In this document: in pieces, positions 52,165 to 61,971 of the stretch
Position numbering within the stretch: the stretch's first letter is position 1
How the letters are laid out: each line of letters starts with the position of its first letter
Origin: Aquilaria yunnanensis
Lineage: Eukaryota > Streptophyta > Magnoliopsida > Malvales > Thymelaeaceae
Assembly (NCBI GenBank): GCA_039654915.1
Contig: CM077597.1
Location: forward strand, 75,146,001 to 75,210,000
DNA: 64,000 nucleotides
Reading direction: 5' to 3'
Translations under genes and position numbers: made by a program
The notes under the pieces: model-generated
The model's database searches: none
What the model was told of the DNA's origin: nothing
The model's input: the letters and a program-made list of their open reading frames with translations, nothing else

Positions 52165-53639
52165 AGATTCAAATATCGCCAAATAACCCTACTTTAGATC
52201 CTTATGTTCTTCAAGTAGTATTATCAAACAACTAGAGTATTGGTTTTTGGTGGATGAATCGAATAAGTGAAGAAGTTTTTTTGGATTTTTATTTTAGCTT
52301 GTTTTGTGGATTTGCATTTTAATGTTATTTTTTGTTTTTTTATGTGTTTTGCATATAAAATGTTTTGTTTATAAGAAAATTTGAAACTCGCTCAAATCGA
52401 ACCAGCTTGAACCACTTTTATATTTAGGTGCAGGTAGAATTGGGTTTCAAAGTGCAAAATTCGTAGTCTATACAAGTAAGGTCAGGTTTTTGTGAACCCA
52501 ATAGAACTTGTCCCCTGGACACCCCTAATATTAGACTTACAACCCCGAGGTTTGGAAGTCTATACTTTTAACCTTATTTTTTTGTTGTTTAACAATAAGT
52601 TTTGAAATCCTAATTTTAATTATCTAGTAATTGTCTTCCAGTAAATGAAAATTTGCACAAGTATTTTTTTAATCTATACAATATTTTTTTATAGTTAATG
52701 AATTTTTTAAATTATTACTTTTCCTCTATGTAAATGTAAAATAGCATCTTTTAAATGTCAATTAATTTTTTTTAAAATTATAAATTATATGACATAGTTA
52801 CCAAAAAGTTAAACTAGGATTTCAAAAAATGGGTAAATTCCATACTAAGCTCATTTACCTTTTTTCTTATATCCCAATTGGGTCATGTTTTTTCATTTTG
52901 TCCTCACAAGGTTCCATACCTCATATAGTGCGTTATGTTGGAGTCATTTCAATCATTTAGGCTGTTATCTTTGAGGAAATCTTGGTAGAAAATGACCACT
53001 CTAGTCCCTAAAATTTCTTTGTCCTACTCCAAGTAGCCTAAAACATATACCAACTAACACATCTATGTCATTTTTGATGTAGATGTTTGAAGTGATGCAA
53101 TCAAAGCTAGTTTATGTGGAGAGCCTTCTATATCATTTTTGATTGACCAAATCCAGATGTGGAGGTGGTACAAATTCATTTTTGAAACTAATAGGGTTAA
53201 CCTGGAAGGAAGTCATCTTAGATAAATTAATTGATTCAAGAATATTGAAATGGATTGCCGAAGGGAAGATTTTTCCTAGGGAAAACACATAGATGCTATG
53301 AGAGAAAGCCTTATATAGTGCAAGAGTACTTGAGAGACCTAGGTGCCCTAAAGCGGGAGTGGGAGCGAGAGTAGGAGCAAAAATGGCTCGCTAAAAGTAT
53401 GATACACTTGGGAGCACTTCAAAAGCAACATGTATAATTTTCATATTATGATAATTTGCATATAAATATATAAAATAAGTATTTAAACTTAATATTTAAA
53501 TCAATTCAAAGCAATAATTTGGAAATTAAATATTTATTAATTATCTCTTCTAACATCACTTTAAGTGGTTACTTGTTTGAAATATTATATGGGTAGTGAA
53601 TTGAAAAGGGAATATGAGTTTAATAATTTTTTTATAGTT
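52165..53639. other. No gene recognised; holds one copy of a dispersed repeat
   Basis: AT-rich sequence. 52888-53075 is directly repeated at 57421-57600. A relic related to the interior of the 725-1275 MITE may lie at 52540-52830. Confidence 0.4.
52888..53075 (+). repeat. Direct repeat, left copy (~180 bp)
   Basis: Contains TTTTCATTTTGTCCTCACAA, then TCTTTGAGGAAATCTTGGTA and ACCACTCTAGTCC. The same blocks occur in the same order at 57421-57600 with about ten percent difference. The pair brackets the CACTA-derived region. Confidence 0.85.
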
Positions 53640-54282
53640 GATCCTAAAGTTGGTTCTCCTTCATCAAAGTGGTGGATTTGAACTCACACTTGGAAGAAGA
53701 CAAATCGACTTGTTGATTCGATTGCACAACAACTTAAGGTAATAAATTTTCATAACATCATGACTAACAATGTTTACATATATATTAAGTATTTTTACTA
53801 AATCTAATTTCATTTTATTGTAGGATGGATACATGTAGAAGGTGCAGGAAAAATACCCAAATATGGACAACCAACAGCAGTTTGATGCACAGTTGTGGAG
53901 TGAGGTACAAGGCTGGCCAAAGAATGGTCAACTATCGGGTATTCCGCTTTGCCTCACTAATCCCCATAGGTTTGGAATAAACTGGGTATTTTCCATTTTA
54001 ATTTAACTTTGTTAATTTTATCACTTTTACCTTCCTAACTGTTTCTTGCCAACAACATTAGCCGCCACGTGTTGAATCGACCAAGATTGCTCAGTTGAGG
54101 GTTGACAATGCCCAACTGCGGTAAGATTTGACCCAGCTCCAAGTGGAGGTTCGTGAGCAGCGTCAAGCTACCCAGCTTACCCAGCTGGACACTGATGCTG
54201 TAGTGAACGCCGTGATGAACAAATTGATCCAGCAATGTATCTGTGACGACTATCCTAGTCAACGACAGGTTTTGACCAGGTA
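53640..54282 (+). pseudogene. CACTA accessory transposase (Ptta/En/Spm type), exon remnants
   Basis: Three exon-like pieces with GT/AG borders. 53640-53740 reads WKKTNRLVDSIAQQLK after an in-frame stop. 53824-53990 contains FDAQLWSEVQGWPKNGQLSG. 54060-54282 is a Gln-rich coiled coil with LTQLQVEVREQRQATQLTQL, also with a stop. The layout (threonine/arginine-rich start, an FDAQLW-like block, Gln-rich coiled coil, acidic tail) is that of the plant transposase family Ptta/En/Spm. The acidic tail appears at about 56800-56890 (QRDDDGS then stop codons), beyond the LTR-like insertion. Confidence 0.5.
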
Positions 54283-54299
54283 AGTGTTTTTTTCCTTTA

Positions 54300-56740
54300 T
54301 TTAGGTGTTTTAATTAAGTACCTCAAGTTAGCACCTTGTTAAACAAAAAAGACAAGCTTAGTTACGTAAATGAGTTCCTAAGTGTGGTTTGACATCTAAA
54401 AGTCAAAAAAGGGCAAAATGACAATTTTTGACCAAAGTGAATAACATGACTATAATTTTGATGAAATTAAGGTCATGCAAGGAATTTTGCCTAAATAAGT
54501 CAAGGCCATTAGTTATCCTTGCTATTAGAACTGTCTTGGAAGGAAAAAAGTAAAAAGTTGCACTAAGTGCCCAATTAAGTCATTTATGTCTTAAGTGGCT
54601 TAAGTGTCCAAGAGACTAAGTGTAGGAAGCTTTTAGGCATCCTTTAGGAGCAAGAAGGGGTGGTTTTGGGTGAGTGTTTAGTGACTAAATTGAAACATAA
54701 GAGAACTTGAGGGTCAAGGAGCAAGAAAATAAAAAGTATGTTTTAGTGGGATGGTTAGGATATTTTGGACTAGTTGACTTCTTTTACCTATTTGTTTCCT
54801 TCCCAAAATTCGTAGCTCCCTCTCCCCACCAGAATTTCTGCTCCAAAACTCCCCAATTCTACAAATTTCCATTGAATTTGAAATCCCCAAGGTGATTACA
54901 AAAATCAAGCTCTTTTTTGGTGTTCTTGCTTCAATCTAGCTCTTTGATGCTTGTTTTGGACTTGAAACCCAAGGTAAGCTTTTTGGTTTTATTTTGGGCT
55001 GGTTCGAACTTGTTTATGTAGCTAGAAATGGTCTTGATTTGAGGTTCTTGGTGCCATATCATGTTGGTTATAGGATAGGAACTCAAGAGAGCTTGGTTGA
55101 GCTCAAGTGAGCTTGTGCTTTGATTCTTGCTTTGTGGCTGAATTTGAGGTAAGGGTTCAAGTTAATTTAGCTCAAATAATGCATGGAAATGTAGTGTTAT
55201 GTGTGGGAATGAAGTAAAAAAAAGACCCATGTGAATTAGAATTGGGATGGGAAAGTTTGAGCAAGTTTCGTGCAAGTTCGCACGCTGTCGTCCAATGTTG
55301 TAGTGCATTGGTGACGCGTCGCCGTTAGACGTTAGGATTCCAGAGCGTTGATGCCTTTGCCAATGAGTTGGCCAAGGCATTAGTCCCTCAAGCTCAGGGC
55401 ATCCTAAGAATGCCTCAAACTCTCGGTTATCATCCTTAGGCTAATTTAAGACGCTCCGTAGCCTTGGTTGGGTTTTAGACTCATTCCTAAGTTAAGAATT
55501 GTGCATTATTTAAGAGGTAGCTAAGTATGGTAGTTAAGGTAGAGCTAAGTAAAGTGGCCAAGGGCTAAAAGTGCTTACGTGTCAAGAGGGCACTAAGGGG
55601 ATTAAGTTGGTTTCAGAGGCTATGTTGGCCTAGGAGAAAAATGTCTCGAACATAAGGGAATTGATTAAGAAACCTAAGAAGATCCCAACTGAACCATTTG
55701 GTTTGGTAAGTGAGCCACTAAGGAGCTTTAAGCCAAACTCCAAGATCTTGGCAAGTTAAACCATATAAGATGGCTCCCCTGTACAATAAATTAAAGGTAA
55801 GGCGAGCATGTTTGAGAGGAAGTGACAACCTACTCTAGGACCTGTAAGTGGAACTTAAGGGAGGTAAAGTATTCGGGATATGAGAGTCAGTGTCTCAAGT
55901 ATATTCGCCGTTTGAGCTCATAACAAGTATAAGGCACCTAACGTGCAAGAAGTCCCAAGGATTGTGTGAATTACATATCAAACATTCATGCATTTCATAT
56001 CTTCCATATTATTGTCTTGAGTTGCTTGTTGGTTGATTACTTGATTGTTTGTTTGTCATGTTCGCATGCTTGCTATCTTCTTTGCAGGTACTCCAAGGGA
56101 CCCTTACTGATTACATTTATGTACTCACTCCCTTAAGTTTGTTGTGCAGGATCTAACACCAGGGCTAACAACTAGTGGATAGTTGTGGGTTAAGCTTCCT
56201 CTTTTTGTAGGTACTCTTTCTCTAGAATCCTTGTGATTCTAAGCTTACTTGTGGTTTAAGCTAAGTACTAACTAAGTTTTATGCCTTACAGTGTAAAGGC
56301 TAAGTGGTGCACAAGGACTAAGGAAGGGCTTGCACTCGGGGCTTTGATAGCTCAAAGGTGGGGCTCAAGTAAATGATCTTAATTAGGTTTTTGTCTCGTG
56401 TATATAGTACCTTGTATACTAAGATGTTGCCTCTATTAGGATATATTATGGTGTAAAACCATTGAGTTACTTTTGTGTGCATGCTAGTGATGTTAAGTGT
56501 GCATAAACTAGTACTTGAAGCCGAAGCAACATGTATTTCACTATCTTGGCACGATTTAAGTAAGTTTTAAATGAAGCGCACGAGCAATGTTTTTGAAATA
56601 GTTTACTTATTTGTTTGCATTACCAGGATGAAAGCATGCATATCTTGTACAGGGTAGGTTAAGAAACTAGTTGCACATAAATTGTTTTAATATTACTGAT
56701 AAGTAATAGTTAGTCAATAGTAATTTAGTGGGATTCACAG
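54300..56740 (+). other. LTR-like insertion in CACTA intron
   Basis: About 2.4 kb of non-coding sequence with the feel of a Ty3/gypsy LTR: repeated CTAAGTGTC/TTAAGTGGC-type words and runs such as CCAAGGTAAGC. It separates the coiled-coil exon from the acidic tail of the transposase. I could not find matching ends or a target duplication, so a solo LTR is an inference. Confidence 0.3.
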
Positions 56741-57005
56741 TCCTTAAAAGCCTACAAACCAAGTAATTTGGGGCGTTGGGATCCCATTCCGCGATAGCAT
56801 CATACTAGCATCAACTATCCCAACTCAGTCCGAATCGGATCCTTGACTCAGCGTGATGATGATGGCAGTACCTGACAAGATGGTGATGATTAGCCTAACT
56901 TTGCATACCGTTGACTATTATTAGTTGATCTCATTAGAATGGAAATGTTTTAGCTTATCTATTAATTGTAATCAATTTTTTTTATAGTATTTTATTAGTT
57001 TAATA

Positions 57006-57028
57006 TGTGTGTGTGTGTGTGTGTGTGT
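57006..57028 (+). repeat. (GT)n microsatellite
   Basis: About eleven uninterrupted TG units. Confidence 0.95.
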
Positions 57029-57420
57029 TATTTTTCAAAAAAAAAAATTGAGATGTGACAAAAATGTCATAAAATTGTAGGACATTTATTCTCAGAAAAG
57101 TGTAGGACTAATTATGTCACAAAACCATAGGACAACTATTGTCACAAAACCGTAGGACAATTATTGTCACAAAATGGTAGGATAGTTATTGTCAAAAGAC
57201 CATCAGAAAAAAACTGTCAAAAAACTATAGGTATTAAATATCTTAAAACCGTCGGACTATTAGTGTCAAAAATTCATTGGATAGTCTGACACTTTCCCTT
57301 TTTGACACAAGCATTTCCTACAGTCTTTGTCTTACGGTTCTAATTGTAATAAATGGTTAGTCTCTACACTCTTCCTACGGTTTCTGCTATCTCAAATACC
57401 ATTTTCTCTTGTAGTGATGT

Positions 57421-57600
57421 ATTTTCATTTTGTCCTCACAAAGGTTCCATACCTTATATAATGCGTCATGTTAGAGTCATTTCAATCATTTGGATCGTTA
57501 TCTTTGAGGAAATCTTGGTAGAAAATGACCACTCTAGTCCTTATAATTTCTTTTTCCTACTCCGAGCACCCTAAAACTTATACCAACCAACACATCTACC
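57421..57600 (+). repeat. Direct repeat, right copy
   Basis: Partner of 52888-53075. It starts four bases after the CACTA right terminus, so the pre-insertion locus probably carried this sequence. Confidence 0.85.
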
Positions 57601-58408
57601 GCCCTGTTCACATACTTATAGAACTAGTCCACCATGCTACTGCCATTCATCTGCCACTGTTGTCATTTGACACCAATCACCACCCTCGCTCTCTCCCCCT
57701 ACCTCTTCTATCGTCTTGCACAAGTAGCAACACCTACCATCATATTCCATTTTAGTTAATTTGTGGAATAAACAATAGTAAGTGGTTAGGTGGGATGAGC
57801 TCTTCCACAAGACTACCGTCAGCAATAAGGCCAACAGATTTCTGATCCTCGTGAGTACTCTCCCTGTCCCAAAACTATTACAACAATTTTTATTGTAGAC
57901 AATCCCTAGTCTTTATAACATTTTCATATTTAGTAAATTACATTACTAGATTACGTTTCAAACTATCATTCAATATTTTTTTTCAACTTTCTCAATTTAC
58001 ATGTATAAAATTAAATAGAAAATTGAAAAAAAATGTAAACTTTTATATTTTTTAATCTTAGTTAAGTCTAGGAATGATAATTTGGTGGATTGGGTTAGGT
58101 TTAGGTCAGGTCATTCAAATTCAGGTTTAATCAGGTTAATATGTATTTAGGTTATTTAGATTCGGGATGATTTCGGGTTGAGTCAGGCCGGGTTTATTTG
58201 GGTTTGGACCCAATTAATCTGGGTTATCGGGTCTTAGACCAAATTCAACTTGATTGTCAAGTTTACTCGGTTTACTGATGCGTAAGAAAAAATGACTGAA
58301 TCGATTCAATTTTTTTGTTTAATTTTGATTAAAATTTAATTTAAGTAGACATAAAAAAATAATATAAAATTTATGAAGATATATTAATATATAATTTCTT
58401 TAATAAAA

Positions 58409-58878
58409 TACTCCCTATGTGCTAAGTTTTTGTAACATTCACCATTCAACAATTAATCTATGATTTTTTATTTTCAACATTTTAGTATATAAATGAAAAA
58501 TTATTATATTAAATAATAAATAAAAACATATAGTTTCTAAATATATACTTTTTAAATTTTTTTCTAACAAATAATCTCCCTCTGTCCAATTTTCTTTACT
58601 TCATTTAACTTTTTTTATTAGTTTAACTTGAATTTATTTATATTATTATTTATTAAAAAATTAAAAAAATATATTTAAAAACTATAAGCCTTGATTTATC
58701 ATTTATGTATAATTTTTTTATTTATATATTAAAATGTTGAAAATAAAAAATTATATATTAATTGTTAAAATATAAATGGAGCAAAAAATTTAAGATAAAT
58801 TGAGTAATATGAATAAATTCAATTCAAACTATTTAAAAAAGTTAAATATTTCAAATAATATGGGACAAAATGAGTACT
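58409..58878. mobile_element. Stowaway-like MITE cluster
   Basis: It starts TACTCCCTATGTGC, has an internal CTCCCTCTGTCC (about 58577), and ends GGGACAAAATGAGTACT, the inverse of the CTCCCT start. Segments in the two halves are inverted copies of each other (TTTCTAAATATATACTTTTT against AAAAATATATTTAAAAACTA). It is best read as one MITE truncated by or nested with another of the same family. Confidence 0.6.
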
Positions 58879-59606
58879 ATAATTTCTAAAACCTAATAAT
58901 TCCTATCTCTCTATCACCGTTTCACTAATTATTTCTCATAACTCTTACTCATTCAGTCTACAATGCAAAACAGATTAACAGAATAGAAGAAACTCATTTA
59001 CATATATTAAATCATAAAATTTCACTCAGGTTTAGGTCAGGTTAGGTTCAAGTTTGGGTTTTCTCGGGCTTCACTTCAATTAGGGTTGGGTTCAGATCGG
59101 ATTGGGTACAGTCGGATTCGGATCATTGACTTTCCTGATCAAATCAGATCATATTAGACTTGGATTCAAATGAATCAGGTCAAATCTTTAAATCGGGTTA
59201 AATTTGACTATCGTTAGTAAAGTCAAACAAGTCTGTGAACATAAGAGGGAGGGAGTAGCTTCATTCATTACTTTTCTGCCCTATTTTATACTTGGGCCAT
59301 GGTAGATGTCGTGGTATGGGTCAAACTTTGTGATTCTATATGGGCCAACATATGATTTCATTTTTTGTCGTTTGTTCTTTGCAATCTTTATCCATCACGC
59401 ATGGGGTCCACAATGAATCTGTTTGCAGGCCTAATGCTGATGTTAAACATATAATTGGGACATTTGTAACAAAAATTCTATAGGGAGAGACGTGAGAGGC
59501 TTTATGTACATATATGGCTCCAAGGTCTGAGGTTAGCACCTTATCCTATTGTTAATTAAATTATAGCTCATGGGACATTGGCGACTGGCGAGTATTCCGT
59601 TTACCA

Positions 59607-59704
59607 ATTCTAGTTCATGGCAAGTTTAAAAGGAATTTCGCGCAATTGTTTCAAAATTCTGGTTCATGGCAAGCTCAAAAGAAATTTCACGCAATTATTT
59701 CAAA
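59607..59704 (+). repeat. 49-bp tandem duplication
   Basis: ATTCTAGTTCATGGCAAG... and ATTCTGGTTCATGGCAAG... are adjacent copies of one 49-base unit. Confidence 0.85.
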
Positions 59705-60890
59705 TTTGTGCTAAATTAAGGAACGCTACGGCTGGAGGTGAAGAGATAACCTGAGACTCAATTTTGTGTTGCTAAAGTTGGTTTTAAGAAAGAAATGTGT
59801 TTATTTTTTTAATCTTTATTTAAATTTTACTATTCAATTAAAAAATGGAATCTTTTTTAAATTTCAGTTGAGGAGTAAAATAAAATAAAATCAACGTCAT
59901 AAACTACATATACTTTAATTTCTATTACCAGGAAATCGTATGATTATTTACAGAAGGGATGGAGTATTAGTGGTTTTTATTATTGTTGGCCTTGCTATTA
60001 TTAATGTTTCGGTTATTAGTGGTTTTTATTATTACTGCTTATTATTAGCCTCATCCTTACCGATTCACATGCAGGTTCTTTAACTTTTCGTAAATGTAAT
60101 TTGGTTCCTTTTTTTCCAAACAAATTTCAGGATACCAATCTCTCTCCACCACCAAAAAGATCCTCCAAAATGGTCTTGGAGTTTCATGAATCTACCAATG
60201 CACCCAATAGAACCTTTTTCTTACCCCTACACCAATTGGTATGATTATTTTTTTAAGGAAATATACATCTGAATATAAACAATAGAATAACAACGTACAT
60301 ATATGTTTATTATGCATCCAGATGCTAACCCATTTAGTCATGATGGGTGCACAAATATAACTAAAACCATTGATTATCCCCATCCCCTAGTTGTATATCC
60401 ACGGTAAGACTTAATTATAGTGGAAAAAAAATTGTAGCTGGTTTAGGTAATTGGTGACATGTAATAAATTTGCATAAAATTGCAGAATATTTTAACACGA
60501 CTTAAAAAATTTAAAAAGCGATCAAAACTTTTAATAATTTTGATAAATCTAATTCAAGTATAATTTCCCAAAATTATAGTAGTACTTGTTTAAAGTTAAA
60601 AAATGGTCCAAATCTTTAATAATTTTGCTAAAAACCTCCGGCCGGGTCAGTGACTATGCTTCAAATTCCTCATTGTTCCAACATACATCGATGGTTTTTG
60701 CTGCTTTTGTTGTGTAGCATCCTTACATTGAAATGATAATTGGTTCGTCACCCGTTGAAGTTTTTCGAAAGGATTTAGAACCAATCAGGTGGTCTATAGA
60801 AATAGTTGGGATTAGTTTTGCGTTCTTGAACACAGAAAGAAAGAAAGAAAAATAGAAACAGCAACATGATTCATTATAAGACCTTACTGG

Positions 60891-61339
60891 TTATAATGGG
60901 TGGCCAATCATTCTCAAGTCAGGCGCAACCATAGTGATCTTGCTGCACCCTAACCGGCCGGGCGCTCGCGTTTTGGTCCACGAGCCGCCCAATACCTTGT
61001 TCCAATAACCACCTTGCACCTCCACGCGGAAACGCCACATGTGATCATCGAGCATGTCGGACATCCGGATGTAACAAGCTTTAAGGAGGTGGAGGTCCCC
61101 CGTGCTGAGAGTGGAGTTGATTAGAGTGGTGGCACTCCTGCCCTGGTGGAAGTCCTGCATCGTTCCGTCTGCAAGAGGGACGGGTTTGGGACATCCATCG
61201 AACCAGGAGATGGAGGTGACGAGGTGGTCATAGGAGATTGACATGTGGGAGCTAAGGTTGGAGAAGCGGAAGGTGATGTCCCAGGTAACATTGAATGGTT
61301 TGCCGTAGCCGCTTGGACCGTAGGGGTGTAAAGTGTACT
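60891..61339 (-). pseudogene. LEA2 / NDR1-HIN1-like protein, 5' part lost
   Basis: An open minus-strand frame of about 149 codons ends at TAA 60891-60893. It has WDITFRFSNLSSHMSISYDH, compatible with the LEA_2 fold of NDR1/HIN1-like plant membrane proteins (a beta-sandwich outside the membrane). The expected N-terminal cytoplasmic part and membrane helix are missing: upstream the frame runs directly into a copia LTR end (61340). The first Met codons lie in or near the LTR. The remaining codons show no stops, so the insertion may be fairly recent. The family call is tentative. Confidence 0.45.
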
Positions 61340-61971
61340 TGATCAACAAAGTTCACAGAAGATCAAAAACTCTATTGGAGGAATGACTTGCTCTATTATT
61401 AGACTAACTTTGCTTTGCTTTCATAGCTTATTACATAAGAAACCTAATAGGAGTAAATTATCTAAACCTAATTGATCTCAATACTTAAAGAAACACGTTT
61501 GCATGCATCCATGCATACAAGAACTAGACCTAATCAAACTGAACTACTATCAAGGAGTCCTAACTGGACTTTCTTTATCATTTCCTCCCTTAAACTAACT
61601 ACTACAAGCAGTTAGTTTATATCAGTAGTATCACCAACTCACAGCTTCTGTCACAACTTTTGAAATGCTTCAAGCTTCAGAGGTTTAGTCATAACGTCTG
61701 CCACCTGGTCCTCACTCTTGCAATACACTAGTTCAATTTCTCCCTTTCCAGCAAGCTCTATCAGAAAATGAAAATATACATCAATGTGTTTGCTGCGGCT
61801 ATGCATAACAGGATTCTTTGAAAGCTTGATCGTTGAGTTGTTGTTACACATTATTGTAGTGCAATCTTCTTGAGTGTGTTCTAGATCCTTTAGGATTCTC
61901 CTCATCCAAACGGCTTGTGAAGCACATCCAGCTGTTGCCACAAACTTTGCTTCAGTAGTTGATAACCACAA
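61340..61971 (-). mobile_element. 3' end of a Ty1/copia element
   Basis: The minus strand carries RNase H sequence (61971-61651) with LSTTEAKFVATAGCASQAVW and SEDQVADVMTKPL, a polypurine tract TTTAAGGGAGGAA (61593-61581), and a 3' LTR of about 241 bp. The LTR starts TGATAAAGAAAG at 61580 and ends TTGATCA at 61340. The coding frame of this part is open. The rest of the element lies beyond the CACTA insertion, outside the window. Confidence 0.8.

Larger units (their letters stand above)
53640..57416 (+). mobile_element. 5'-truncated CACTA transposon
   Basis: The right end is clear: ATTTTCTCTTGTAGTG at 57401-57416, whose reverse complement starts CACTACAAGAGAAAA. Before it (57040-57300) lies a cluster of TGTCACAAAACCGTAGGACA-type subterminal repeats. 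Upstream are exons of an En/Spm-type accessory transposase on the plus strand. No matching CACTA start is found to the left, so the 5' end is lost. The element is interrupted by about 2.4 kb of LTR-like DNA. Confidence 0.6.
57601..60890. other. Intergenic, AT-rich with MITE relics
   Basis: No gene recognised. Two stretches (58080-58260 and 59030-59220) are degenerate GGGTT(T)AGGT / TCGGGT-like repeats. A GTACTCTCCCTGTCCC string at 57851 is a possible MITE end. Confidence 0.4.
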
